This document shows positions 49,571 through 58,699 of a stretch of DNA of 64,000 nucleotides, piece after piece. How positions within the stretch are numbered: the stretch's first letter is position 1; each line of letters opens with the position of its first letter. The position numbers and the translations under genes are program-made. The notes beneath the pieces are model-generated. The model was not told the origin of the DNA and did no database searches. It worked only from the letters and a program-made list of their open reading frames with translations. Source of the stretch: Mycobacterium sp. PSTR-4-N (GTDB lineage: Bacteria > Actinomycetota > Actinomycetes > Mycobacteriales > Mycobacteriaceae); NCBI RefSeq assembly GCF_022348085.1, contig NZ_JAKRFN010000005.1:186001-250000 (forward strand), given 5' to 3'.

Positions 49571-51088
49571 TCAACTGACGTCGACCCAGTCGAGCGTGCG
49601 GTGGACTGCCTTCTGCCATTCGGCATGCCCGGCCTGACGCTGCTCGTCGGTCCAGGCAGGATTCCAGCGCTTGTCTTCAAGCCAGTTCTTGCGCAGTTCG
49701 TCGGTGTCCTTCCAGAAGCCGACGGCCAGACCGGCCGCGTACGCGGCACCGAGCGCGGTGGTCTCGGCGACCACCGGTTTCACCACGTCGACGCCGAGCA
49801 CGTCTGCCTGAATCTGCATACACAGGCTGTTCGCGGTGATGCCGCCGTCGACCTTCAGGACCTCGAGGTGCACACCGGAGTCGGCCTCCATCGCGTCGAC
49901 GACGTCGCGGCTCTGGTAACAGATCGCCTCCAGTGTGGCCCGTGCCAGGTGCGCGTTCGTGTTGAACCTCGACAATCCGACAATCGCGCCCCGGGCATCT
50001 GAGCGCCAGTGTGGCGCGAACAGACCGGAGAACGCGGGCACGAAGTACACCCCGCCGTTGTCGTCGACCTGGCGTGCGAGTACTTCGGATTGAGCTGCGC
50101 CGCTGATGATCCCGAGCTGGTCGCGCAGCCATTGCACTGCCGATCCCGTGACGGCGATGGAACCCTCGAGGGCGTACACCGCAGGAGCGTCGCCGAACTG
50201 GTAGGCGACCGTGGTGAGCAGACCCGACGACGAGCGCACGAGATCTTCGCCCGTGTTGAGCAACATGAAGTTCCCGGTCCCGTAGGTGTTCTTGGCCTCG
50301 CCCGGCGCGAAACAGACCTGACCGACGGTCGCGGCTTGCTGATCGCCGAGAGCGCCGGTGAGCCGGACTTCACCGCCCAGCGGTCCGTCGGCCAGGGTGA
50401 GTCCGTACGGTTCGGGCGACGACGAGGGGACGACCTCCGGCAACATCTGCCGCGGGATACCGAACAGTGCGAGCAGTTCGTCGTCCCAGTCGAGGGTCTC
50501 CAGGTTCATCAGCATGGTCCGGCTGGCATTGGTCACGTCGGTGACGTGGACACCACCGTGACTGCCGCCGGTCAGGCGCCACAGCAGCCAACTGTCGGTG
50601 TTGCCGAACAGCGCCTCACCGCGCTCGGCGGCCTCCCGCACTCCGTCGACGTTGTCGAGAATCCACTGGATCTTTCCGCCGGAGAAATACGTTGCCGGGG
50701 GCAGACCGGCCCTGTGTCGAATGGTCTCACCGTGACCCTGGGCTTCCAGTGCACTCGCGATCCGGTCGGTGCGGGTGTCCTGCCAGACGATGGCGTTGTA
50801 GTAGGGCCGTCCGGTCCGCTTGTTCCACACCACGGTCGTCTCCCGCTGATTCGTGATGCCCAGCGCGGCCAAGTCGCTGCTGACCAGCCCGGCCTTGCCG
50901 AGCGCGGTTTGGATGACCGAGGACGTGCGTTCCCAGATCTCGACCGGGTTGTGTTCGACCCACCCGGCCCGCGGCAGGATCTGTTCGTGTTCGAGCTGGT
51001 GTGCGGCCACGACGTTGCCGCCGTGATCGAACACCATGAATCGGGTGCTGGTCGTGCCTTGATCGACGGATCCGACGAAGTCGGCCAT
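49571..51088 (-). CDS. glpK: Glycerol kinase (operon copy)
   Basis: The 505-residue FGGY-family kinase from the ATG at 51088 has [36 protein letters not shown], the glycerol-binding [12 protein letters not shown] segment, catalytic Asp in [13 protein letters not shown], and [15 protein letters not shown]. It phosphorylates glycerol to glycerol-3-phosphate, trapping what GlpF imports. All catalytic residues seen in E. coli GlpK are conserved. Second in the operon, 42 bp after glpF. Confidence 0.96.
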   Translation of the reverse strand: MADFVGSVDQGTTSTRFMVFDHGGNVVAAHQLEHEQILPRAGWVEHNPVEIWERTSSVIQTALGKAGLVSSDLAALGITNQRETTVVWNKRTGRPYYNAIVWQDTRTDRIASALEAQGHGETIRHRAGLPPATYFSGGKIQWILDNVDGVREAAERGEALFGNTDSWLLWRLTGGSHGGVHVTDVTNASRTMLMNLETLDWDDELLALFGIPRQMLPEVVPSSSPEPYGLTLADGPLGGEVRLTGALGDQQAATVGQVCFAPGEAKNTYGTGNFMLLNTGEDLVRSSSGLLTTVAYQFGDAPAVYALEGSIAVTGSAVQWLRDQLGIISGAAQSEVLARQVDDNGGVYFVPAFSGLFAPHWRSDARGAIVGLSRFNTNAHLARATLEAICYQSRDVVDAMEADSGVHLEVLKVDGGITANSLCMQIQADVLGVDVVKPVVAETTALGAAYAAGLAVGFWKDTDELRKNWLEDKRWNPAWTDEQRQAGHAEWQKAVHRTLDWVDVS

Positions 51089-51130
51089 GGGAATCACCTT
51101 TCTGACGAGCGAGTGTGGGGGTGGTGCGGC

Positions 51131-51964
51131 TCAGCGGTCGTGAAGCGCGGCGTGCGGTTCCACGCCGATCTCCTGGGGTTGCGTGCCCGTGGCGGGGAGG
51201 AAGCGCTCGATGCCGAACACGAACAGCGCGCCACCGATCAGCCCGCCGATGATCGGCGCGACGATGGGAACCCAGAAGTAGAGCTCGGGACCGTTCGCCG
51301 AGAACATCGCTTCGTGATAGCCGGTGATCCAGGATGCGACCCGCGGACCGAAATCGCGTGCCGGGTTGATCGCGTAACCGGCGTTGGTACCCCACGCCAT
51401 GCCGATGGCGACCACCAGAAGCCCGATGATCAGGGGCGCGGTGTTGGCCAGCGGGGGATTGTTGACGGCGCTGGTCAGGGCAAAGATCACCATGACCAGC
51501 AGCGCGGTTCCGACGATCTGGTCGGAGAACGCCGTCAGGATCGAGACGCCCTCGCCCGGAGAAGTGGAGAAGATGCCCTGGGTCGCCTTGGTGTGTGTGG
51601 CGTCCACTGCGGCGATCTGATCGGCGTACACGAAGCGGACTGTCAGGGCGCCGATCAGGGCACCGACCATCTGGGCGCCGATGAAGGGCAACACCTTTCG
51701 TCGATCGAAGCCCCGGAAGGCTGCGAGCGCCACGGTAACCGCCGGGTTCAGGTGGGCGCCGCTGATACGGCCCGCGACGAAGACGGCCATCGTGACGCCG
51801 AGACCCCAGCCGAACGCGATCGAGTTGTGGTCACCGGAGGTGACCGACTCCGGGAATCCGCCGGTGACGACTTGAGCGACGACCCCGCAGCCGAACAGGA
51901 CCAGGATCGCGGTCCCGAGCATCTCGCCAGACAGCTCGCCGACCAAGGGATGTTTCGTCTTCAT
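51131..51964 (-). CDS. glpF: Glycerol uptake facilitator (MIP family aquaglyceroporin)
   Basis: The 277-residue channel from the ATG at 51964 (AAGGAG upstream) has six helices and both NPA loops: GAHLNPAVTVALAAF and AGYAINPARDFGPRVASW. The Asp after the second NPAR marks glycerol-type rather than water-type channels. First gene of the minus-strand glycerol operon and divergent from the IclR regulator; a candidate CRP site and an IclR dyad lie in the 172-bp gap. Confidence 0.95.
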   Translation of the reverse strand: MKTKHPLVGELSGEMLGTAILVLFGCGVVAQVVTGGFPESVTSGDHNSIAFGWGLGVTMAVFVAGRISGAHLNPAVTVALAAFRGFDRRKVLPFIGAQMVGALIGALTVRFVYADQIAAVDATHTKATQGIFSTSPGEGVSILTAFSDQIVGTALLVMVIFALTSAVNNPPLANTAPLIIGLLVVAIGMAWGTNAGYAINPARDFGPRVASWITGYHEAMFSANGPELYFWVPIVAPIIGGLIGGALFVFGIERFLPATGTQPQEIGVEPHAALHDR

Positions 51965-52043
51965 CGTTGACTCCTTCATGCGTATCGCGACGTCCCGCAT
52001 CGGGCACTGGTTGTGGTGACGTGTTCCGAACGTAGGGACGAGG

Positions 52044-52082
52044 TGTGATGCGCATCAACGCCGTCTGTTCGACAATGTCGAA
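52044..52082. promoter_or_regulatory. Candidate CRP site and IclR-type dyad between glpF and the regulator gene
   Basis: TGTGA-N6-TCAAC (52044-52059) resembles the CRP/GlxR consensus TGTGA-N6-TCACA, differing in the last bases of the second half-site. TTCGACA-A-TGTCGAA (52068-52082) is a perfect 15-bp palindrome of the size bound by IclR/GylR-type regulators. Both lie in the glpF-IclR divergent gap. Confidence 0.55.
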
Positions 52083-52136
52083 TGCAACGACGTGGCCTGG
52101 GTCTCACCCTTGCCTGAACAGTGAGGAGCGCACCGC

Positions 52137-52898
52137 ATGCCGGGTCCGATACAGGCGATCGCGCGGGCGACCGCGATCATCGACCTGATCGAGCGCAGCG
52201 ATCGAGCGATGCAGTTGCGGGAGATCGCCCAGGACGTCGGGTTGTCCAAGACGACAGCGCACGGCATCCTGCGGACGCTGGTGGACCTGGAGTACCTGGA
52301 TCAGGATCCCGACAGCGGGCACTACGCACCGGGACCGCGCATGCATCCGGGCGAGGACGTTCCGCTCGACGGGAACGACCTTCGTTCGGCGGCGATGCCG
52401 TGGGCGGACGCATTGGCGCTGAGTACGGGCTTCGAGGTGCTGATCACGGTTCTCGACGGTCAGGAAGCCGAGATCGTGCACCACGTGTTCCGGCCCGACG
52501 ACCGACGCCAGACGCTGCGTGTCGGGGAACGTCTGCCATTGCACGCCACGGCATGCGGCAAGCTCGTACTCGCGTATTCACCACTGCGCGAACGACTTCT
52601 ACGGAATCTGACGTTGGAGCGGCTGACCCGTCGAACGTCGACGAACCGCGCGAGGCTCACTGAGACGATGACGCAGATCAGAACAGGCGGGATCGCCTTC
52701 GCCGACGGGGAGTACGACCCCGACTACGCTGACATCGCGGTACCCGTCCATGCCCGCCGCTCCGGCGTGGCAGCGATGGCTGTGCACGGTGCGCCAGAGG
52801 AGTTGCTGGGTGCGGACGGCAGCCCGCGCGGCGGCATCGTGGCTGAGTTGCGAAACGCGTCGGCCGCGGTGATGCACACGCTGGACGTGACCCGATGA
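52137..52898 (+). CDS. IclR-family (GylR-like) regulator of glycerol genes
   Basis: The 253-residue protein has the IclR HTH (PIQAIARATAIIDLIERSDR, MQLREIAQDVGLSKTTAHGI, LRTLVDLEYLDQDPDSGHYA) and effector domain (RQTLRVGERLPLHATACGKL, DGEYDPDYADIAVPVHARRS). Position facing glpFKD and overlapping the second glpK (4 bp) makes it a glycerol or glycerol-phosphate-responsive regulator like Streptomyces GylR. The perfect 15-bp dyad upstream is its likely site. Confidence 0.9.
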   Translation: MPGPIQAIARATAIIDLIERSDRAMQLREIAQDVGLSKTTAHGILRTLVDLEYLDQDPDSGHYAPGPRMHPGEDVPLDGNDLRSAAMPWADALALSTGFEVLITVLDGQEAEIVHHVFRPDDRRQTLRVGERLPLHATACGKLVLAYSPLRERLLRNLTLERLTRRTSTNRARLTETMTQIRTGGIAFADGEYDPDYADIAVPVHARRSGVAAMAVHGAPEELLGADGSPRGGIVAELRNASAAVMHTLDVTR

Positions 52899-54430
52899 CC
52901 GACCAACGCGTGGTCGCGGCGATCGACCTGGGCACCACCTCGGCGCGCTGCATGGTGTTCGACCAGCGCGGCCGCATGCTGGCGATCGCGCAACGCGAAC
53001 AGCGCCAGACTTTCCCGCAACCGGGCTGGGCCGAACAGGATGCCCTCGAGCTGTGGCATCACGTCCAGCGGGTCGTGCCGGAGGCCGTGACGGCCGCCGG
53101 ACTGGATCCCTCCAACGTCGTCGCACTCGGTATCGCCAACCAACGCGAGACCACCGTGGTGTGGGATCGTCGGACAGGTCGCCCTGTCGCTCCCGCAATC
53201 ACATGGCAGGACACCAGAACCGGCCCCGTCATCGATCAGATCGCCCCACACGCCGGGGACTTCCGGAAGATCGCCGAGCTCGACCCGGCCACGTACTTCG
53301 CGGCGCCGCGACTGCGTTGGCTGCTCGACAACATCCGCGGGCTGGAGTCTCGGGCGCGCAAGGGCGAGGTGCTGTTCGGCACCCTCGAGTCGTGGCTGAT
53401 CTGGAACCTCACCGGCGGCCCGAAAGGTGGCGTCCACGTCACCGACGTCACCAACGCCAGCAGGACACTGCTGATGGACCTGCACACCTTGCAGTGGAGT
53501 ACCAAGCTGCTCGGAGTGTTCGACATTCCGGAAGCGATGATGCCCGAGATCGTGTCGAACGGCGAGGTCTATGGCCGGTGCGCGACGGTTCTGCGCGGAG
53601 TGCCGATCGCGGCCGCCCTCGGCGATCAGCAGGCCGCGCTGTTCGGTCAGATGTGCTTCGAGCCCAGCGATGCCAAGTGCACGTACGGAACCGGGGCGTT
53701 TCTGTTGATGAACGTCGGCACCTCGATCGTGCGGTCCAGCCACGGTCTGCTGTCCACCGTCGCCTACGCCGCCCCGGGAACCGAACCGATGTACGCCCTG
53801 GAGGGTCCCATCGCAGTCGCGGGGTCTTTGGTTCAGTGGTTCCGCGATTCCCTCGGGGTCATCAACACCGCCCCACAGATCGAGACGCTCGCCCGCACCG
53901 TCGAGGACAACGGGGGGTGCTACATCGTTCCTGCGTTCTCCGGAATCCTTTCTCCACATTGGGATCCCGACGCGCGCGGGATCGTGGTCGGACTCACTGC
54001 CTACATCACCAGGGGGCATCTCGCGCGCGCGGTGCTCGAAGCCGTCGCATGGCAGACCTGGGAGGTCGTCAACGCGATGACCGTCGATTCCGGTGTGTCG
54101 CTGTCGCGGCTGGCCGTCGACGGCGGCATGACGTCGAACCATCTCCTGATGCAATTCATCGCCGATGTGCTCGACGTGCCGGTGATGCGCCCGTTCGTGT
54201 CGGAGACGGTGTCGTTGGGTGCCGCGTATGCTGCGGGCCTCGCGATCGGATACTGGCCCGACCGGGCCGCCCTGCGCGCCAACAGGCATGTCGCGGCCGC
54301 GTGGTACCCGGATATGGATCCCCGGGTGCGCCGACGCGAGGCCTCGGGCTGGCGTTCTGCGGTGACGCGCGCGTTGAGTGTCGACAACGCCGAAACGCAG
54401 GACGATCAAAACTCGGTTGTCCACAATTGA
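52895..54430 (+). CDS. Glycerol kinase paralogue (second copy)
   Basis: The 511-residue FGGY kinase has [40 protein letters not shown], and the catalytic Asp in [29 protein letters not shown]. It differs from the operon GlpK in key places: the first-loop Gln before GTT is Leu (DLGTT), and the glycerol-binding region YFSGGK reads YFAAPR. It may be a true isoenzyme with altered kinetics or use another polyol. It is translationally coupled to the IclR regulator (ATGA overlap), not to glpF. Confidence 0.9.
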   Translation: MTDQRVVAAIDLGTTSARCMVFDQRGRMLAIAQREQRQTFPQPGWAEQDALELWHHVQRVVPEAVTAAGLDPSNVVALGIANQRETTVVWDRRTGRPVAPAITWQDTRTGPVIDQIAPHAGDFRKIAELDPATYFAAPRLRWLLDNIRGLESRARKGEVLFGTLESWLIWNLTGGPKGGVHVTDVTNASRTLLMDLHTLQWSTKLLGVFDIPEAMMPEIVSNGEVYGRCATVLRGVPIAAALGDQQAALFGQMCFEPSDAKCTYGTGAFLLMNVGTSIVRSSHGLLSTVAYAAPGTEPMYALEGPIAVAGSLVQWFRDSLGVINTAPQIETLARTVEDNGGCYIVPAFSGILSPHWDPDARGIVVGLTAYITRGHLARAVLEAVAWQTWEVVNAMTVDSGVSLSRLAVDGGMTSNHLLMQFIADVLDVPVMRPFVSETVSLGAAYAAGLAIGYWPDRAALRANRHVAAAWYPDMDPRVRRREASGWRSAVTRALSVDNAETQDDQNSVVHN

Positions 54431-54453
54431 GCTGCGTGCGATACAGTTCTGGC

Positions 54454-54891
54454 GTGCCCGGCCCCCGTCTCGACGAGCAGCTGTGCTTCGCGCTGTACTC
54501 CGCGTCGCGTGCTGTCACGGCTGCGTACCGACCACTTCTGGAGGAACTGCAGCTGACCTACCCGCAGTATCTGGTGCTCATGGTGCTGTGGGAGGAAGAG
54601 CCCTGCACGGTCGGCCATCTGGGTGATCGCCTCCATCTCGACTCGGGCACCCTGTCGCCCCTGCTCAAGCGTTTGGAGTCGGCCGGCCTGGTGCGCCGTC
54701 AGCGCAGCGCCGCCGATGAGAGGCGCGTCGAGATCTCCTTGACAGCGCAGGGCCGCGCCCTGGAAGAGCGTGCGGCCTGCATCCCGGACCGGCTGCTGGG
54801 CTCGAACCAGTCGGCCGCCGCGGATCTCGCCGTGCTGCGTGACGCCCTGCAGCAGGTGACCGCGGACCTGCACGCACGCGCCGCCGACTGA
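54454..54891 (+). CDS. MarR-family regulator resembling OhrR
   Basis: The 145-residue protein from the GTG at 54454 has the OhrR pattern: [20 protein letters not shown] with Cys11 at the peroxide-sensing position, [60 protein letters not shown]. OhrR uses this Cys to sense organic hydroperoxides. No ohr gene lies next to it, so its target may be the DoxX-like gene downstream. TACAGT (54442-54447) 7 nt before the GTG predicts a leaderless transcript. Confidence 0.85.
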   Translation: MPGPRLDEQLCFALYSASRAVTAAYRPLLEELQLTYPQYLVLMVLWEEEPCTVGHLGDRLHLDSGTLSPLLKRLESAGLVRRQRSAADERRVEISLTAQGRALEERAACIPDRLLGSNQSAAADLAVLRDALQQVTADLHARAAD

Positions 54892-54925
54892 CATCACCGA
54901 CCTGACAACCACGAGAGGTTCACCT

Positions 54926-55354
54926 GTGTCCGAACTGCCTGCTCCGCCACCCACCACCCGTGCCCGGACCATCGGTCGCCTGGTGCTGGCGGGTGCGATG
55001 GTCTTCGCCGGCTCCAGCCACCTGTTCTGGGCGCGCAAGGAGTTCCAGGCGCAGGTGCCCACATGGGTGCCGATGGACGCCGATGGTGTCGTGATGGCCT
55101 CGGGCGGTGTCGAGATCACCCTGGGCGTCGGACTCGCGCTGCTGCGGCGGGACCGTGTCCTGGTCGGCAGGCTGCTCGCAGCGTTCTTCGTGCTGATCTT
55201 CCCGGGAAACATCGCCCAATTCGTCAATCAGGCCGACGGTTTCGGGCTCAACAGTGACACCAGCCGGTTCATCAGGCTGCTGTTCCAGCCCGTGCTGATC
55301 GCCTGGGCGCTGTGGGCTACCGGGATTCCGCGGGGGATTCCGCGCCGGCGCTGA
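54926..55354 (+). CDS. DoxX-like small membrane protein
   Basis: The 142-residue protein has four hydrophobic helices (LVLAGAMVFAGSSHLFWARK; VEITLGVGLALLR; AFFVLIFPGNIAQFVNQADG; RLLFQPVLIAWALWATG), with the GNIAQFVNQ segment found in DoxX-type proteins. Family roles are linked to redox or membrane-associated oxidoreductase complexes. It follows the OhrR-like gene by 34 bp and overlaps the convergent GH3 gene by 38 bp. Confidence 0.78.
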   Translation: MSELPAPPPTTRARTIGRLVLAGAMVFAGSSHLFWARKEFQAQVPTWVPMDADGVVMASGGVEITLGVGLALLRRDRVLVGRLLAAFFVLIFPGNIAQFVNQADGFGLNSDTSRFIRLLFQPVLIAWALWATGIPRGIPRRR

Positions 55355-57509
55355 GGATCCGCTCCACGGCAGCCACGGCCTCGCCTGCCCCGAAAGCCCT
55401 CAGGCGGCTCAGCGGCATCGACGAGATCATCGTCAGCATGTCGGTTCCGAGGCCGTCCCCCGGGGCCATGGCCTGGAACAGCTGGAGCAGCCCCGGGCCG
55501 ACGACAGGATCGGCGAGCAGTTCACCCAGTGTGGAGTCCGTCGTCAACGGAATCTGCACGGGATCGCCCGACACCTGAATATCCGTACTGCACATGATGT
55601 TTCGGCTTGATCCACCCACTCTCACGCAGCATCGGCCGCCTTCCACGACCCACTCCTCGATGCGGTCGTCCCAGTGCGCGAGCTCGGTCCGCGGGATGTT
55701 CATCGTCACGGTGGCGTCGGCCCCGCTCTCCAATTCGACGACGTCGAACGCCTTGAGTTCCTGGGGTGGTCGGGTGACGGCCGACTCCGGGAAGGCCAGA
55801 TACACCTGGACGACCTCCCGGCCGGACCGATCGCCGATGTTGCTCACCGTAACCGACACGGTGACGCCGGCGTCGTCCACGGCGGCGGACAAGTCGCTGT
55901 AGCGGAAGTCGGTGTAGGACAGTCCATGACCGAACGGAAAGGTCACCTCGATGTCGCGGGCGTCGTATCCCCGGTACCCGACGAAGACGCCCTCCCCGTA
56001 ACGCACCTGGGAGTGCTCGCCGGGGAAAGTGAGAAACGAGGGCACGTCCTGCAGGCGGACGGGCACTGTCTCGGCGAGTCTGCCCGACGGGTCGGTGATA
56101 CCGAAGAGAACATCGGCGATCGCGGCGCCACCGCCCTGCCCGAGCAAAGCGCCATCGAGAATCGCTGCGGCGCAGCGGTTCACCTCCGACAACCGCACGA
56201 CACCGCCGTGCGAGAGCACCGCGATCGTGCGGGGTTGCACCGCGCGGACGGCTTCCAGCAGCCGGATCTGCTCAGCCGGGAGATCGATGTGCGTGCGGTC
56301 GTGACCTTCCGACTCATCCTCATCCCAGAGGCCGAGGAACACCACGGCGACGTCGGCGGCACGCGCCGAAGAGACGGCCGCGTCCGTGTCGTCAGCGCCC
56401 TCCTCGAAAGTGACCTGCCCGCCGGCGCGGGCCCGGATCTCGTCGAGGGGCACGTCGAGCTCGGCCGCGTTGATGTGTGAACTGCCACCGCCCTGGTAGC
56501 GCGGGTGGACGGCGAAACGACCGATCACAGCGACGGTTTCGTGCGCAGACAGCGGGAGGACCGCGTCGTCGTTCTTGAGCAGCACGATGCTGCGCGCCGC
56601 CGCCTCACGGGCCAGCAGGTGGTGGGCGCGTCGATCGATGGCCACCGGTTCGGCGGCAGCCGCGCGGCGCAACAGCCGCACGACGCGAGCGGCGGATTCG
56701 TCGACCACGTCCGGGTCGAGCCGGCCCTGCCCGACGGCGGCGACGACATCGTCGTCCATTGTCGCGTCACCTCCGGGCATGGCCAGGTCCAGACCGGCCG
56801 CCAGCGCCGCGACCCTGTCTGCGACCGCACCCCAGTCGCTGACCACCAACCCGTCGAAGCCCCACTCCCCACGCAGGACGTCGGTCAGCAGCCACTTGTT
56901 CTCCGAGGCGTGAACGCCGTTGATCTTGTTGTAGGAGCACATCACGGTCCAGGGCTGCGTCTGGGTGACCACGATCTCGAAGCTCTTCAGGTAAATCTCC
57001 CGGAGCGCCCGCGCGTCGACCTGCGAATCGGAGCGCATCCTGTCGGTCTCGGTGTTGTTCGCCGCGAAGTGTTTGACCGAGGCGCCCACGCCTCGGGCCT
57101 GCAGACCGTCGACCCATGCGGCGCCGAGGCTGCCGCTGAGCAACGGATCTTCGGAGTAGTACTCGAAGTTGCGCCCACAGCGCGGATCGCGCTTGATGTT
57201 GACGCCGGGGCCGAGCACCACGCTCACCCCGAGTGCGCGGGCCTCGTCGGCGATGGCGGCCGCGACCCGGCGGACGAGATCGCGGTCCCAGCTCTGTGCC
57301 AAGCCCGCAGCCGGCGGAAAGCACGTCGCGGGTGAGCTGGCGCCCAGACCAAGATGGTCTGCCGTGGCGTGCTGAACGCGGACGCCGTGCGGACCGTCGG
57401 TGAGCGTGATCGCCTGTAGGCCGGCGACGGTCTTGGTCTGCCAGAACGACGCTCCGCTACCGAGCGAGGCCTTCACATGCAGCGGCAGGTCCGAGGTCGA
57501 CGTGTCCAT
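55317..57509 (-). CDS. GH3-family beta-glucosidase
   Basis: The 730-residue enzyme from the ATG at 57509 has the GH3 (alpha/beta)8 domain (SLGSGASFWQTKTVAGLQAI; LGPGVNIKRDPRCGRNFEYY; the substrate-binding KHFAANNTE; nucleophile Asp225 in LVVSDWGAV), a second sandwich domain with an acid/base candidate in the DEDESEGHDR region, and a C-terminal fibronectin-like domain. No signal peptide is seen, so it is probably cytosolic. It hydrolyses beta-glucosides; exact specificity unknown. Single gene; its 3' end overlaps the DoxX-like gene. Confidence 0.93.
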   Translation of the reverse strand: MDTSTSDLPLHVKASLGSGASFWQTKTVAGLQAITLTDGPHGVRVQHATADHLGLGASSPATCFPPAAGLAQSWDRDLVRRVAAAIADEARALGVSVVLGPGVNIKRDPRCGRNFEYYSEDPLLSGSLGAAWVDGLQARGVGASVKHFAANNTETDRMRSDSQVDARALREIYLKSFEIVVTQTQPWTVMCSYNKINGVHASENKWLLTDVLRGEWGFDGLVVSDWGAVADRVAALAAGLDLAMPGGDATMDDDVVAAVGQGRLDPDVVDESAARVVRLLRRAAAAEPVAIDRRAHHLLAREAAARSIVLLKNDDAVLPLSAHETVAVIGRFAVHPRYQGGGSSHINAAELDVPLDEIRARAGGQVTFEEGADDTDAAVSSARAADVAVVFLGLWDEDESEGHDRTHIDLPAEQIRLLEAVRAVQPRTIAVLSHGGVVRLSEVNRCAAAILDGALLGQGGGAAIADVLFGITDPSGRLAETVPVRLQDVPSFLTFPGEHSQVRYGEGVFVGYRGYDARDIEVTFPFGHGLSYTDFRYSDLSAAVDDAGVTVSVTVSNIGDRSGREVVQVYLAFPESAVTRPPQELKAFDVVELESGADATVTMNIPRTELAHWDDRIEEWVVEGGRCCVRVGGSSRNIMCSTDIQVSGDPVQIPLTTDSTLGELLADPVVGPGLLQLFQAMAPGDGLGTDMLTMISSMPLSRLRAFGAGEAVAAVERILSAGAESPAESR

Positions 57510-57548
57510 GATGACGACGGTACGCACGCGCCGTGTGTCGCCGACGGG

Positions 57549-58646
57549 TCAGGAGTGCCCGACCTTCGTTGCCTCGATGATGTCGTGCGGCACGACGGAA
57601 AAGGTCCGACCGGTGGGCCGCAGTCCCGCGCCGACGAGCAACCTCTCGATCTCCTCTTTCGACCGCAGCCTGCCGCCGTCGCGCTGCGTGAGAGTGTGCA
57701 GATCGAGCAACGGAGAGAACGGATTCGGACGGTTGCGCGGCTGCAGGTATTCGATCACCAGGAGTGTGGCGCCGACGGGCATGCTCGCCGCCACGGTCGC
57801 GACGATGCTCGCGCAGCGGTCGTCGTCCCAGTCGTGCAGGACGTCTTTGAGGATGTAGACGTCGGCGGTGGCGTCGACGGAACCGAAGATGTCTCCCTCG
57901 ACGCGCTCGATCCGGTCGGCGACGCCGCGTTCGGCGAGGAAGCGGTCCGCTTCGGCGATCATGGCGGGACTGTCGACCAGGATTCCGCGCAGCTCCGCCT
58001 GGGTCTCGGTCACGATCACCGACAGCAGCGTCCCGATTCCGCCGGCGACGTCGCACACCACCGCACCGTCGGGCCATGGGTAGACGCGCGCGATCCCGCG
58101 CGCGATCATGCTGGTCGCCTGCCGCATCGTCGCCGCGAAGATCTGTTGCTCGTCGGGATGGGCCGCATACCAGTCCCACACCGACATACCGTGCACGAGC
58201 TCGAAAGCGCTTCGGCCGCTGCGCACACTCGCCGCGAGACCACCCCACGCGTCGACCGTCGACCGCATTCCCTTGTAGCGCATCCACGCCCGCAGTGACG
58301 AGGGATGGTCACTGCGCAGCACCGCACCCATGGGGGTCAGTCGGGCCGCACCCGTGCGACGGTCGAGGGTGCAGAGGCCACCCGCGGCCGCCCCGCGCAG
58401 GAGGCGATGAGTGGTCTCCGGGTCGCAGTCGAGACGCGTGGCGATCTGATGAGCGGTCATCGGCCCGGCGGCGAGCACATCGGCGATCCCGAGCTCGGCG
58501 ACTGCTGCGGCGATCTGCACTCCGGCGACACCCTCACCGAGGTCGAGCATCGCGAACTGCGGCGGCACCAACCTGTCGGCGAAGCGCTTGAGCCCGCGCC
58601 GAAGCGCGAGCGTGGCCAGCACCACGGGTAGGGGCGTCGACGGCAT
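57549..58646 (-). CDS. SAM-dependent O-methyltransferase with dimerisation domain
   Basis: The 365-residue protein has an N-terminal dimerisation winged helix (about 40-110; LGIADVLAAGPMTAHQIATR, TTHRLLRGAAAGGLCTLDRR) and a class I methyltransferase core (VVCDVAGGIGTLLSVIV, VEGDIFGSVDATADVYILKD, VLHDWDDDRC with the His-Asp common in O-methyltransferases). It may methylate a phenolic or hydroxyquinone substrate. Lies 39 bp upstream of the GH3 gene on the same strand and may be cotranscribed with it. Confidence 0.88.
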   Translation of the reverse strand: MPSTPLPVVLATLALRRGLKRFADRLVPPQFAMLDLGEGVAGVQIAAAVAELGIADVLAAGPMTAHQIATRLDCDPETTHRLLRGAAAGGLCTLDRRTGAARLTPMGAVLRSDHPSSLRAWMRYKGMRSTVDAWGGLAASVRSGRSAFELVHGMSVWDWYAAHPDEQQIFAATMRQATSMIARGIARVYPWPDGAVVCDVAGGIGTLLSVIVTETQAELRGILVDSPAMIAEADRFLAERGVADRIERVEGDIFGSVDATADVYILKDVLHDWDDDRCASIVATVAASMPVGATLLVIEYLQPRNRPNPFSPLLDLHTLTQRDGGRLRSKEEIERLLVGAGLRPTGRTFSVVPHDIIEATKVGHS

Positions 58647-58699
58647 CCGTGCAGGCTACCTGCGTGGCATGCGCAGATCGCGGACCCTGTGAGGAGGGC

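Noticed and set aside
53053..54891. 612-codon frame opposite in phase to the second glycerol kinase, fused to the OhrR-like gene
   Set aside because: The first part is an Arg-rich shadow frame of the kinase gene; only the end from 54454 is real.
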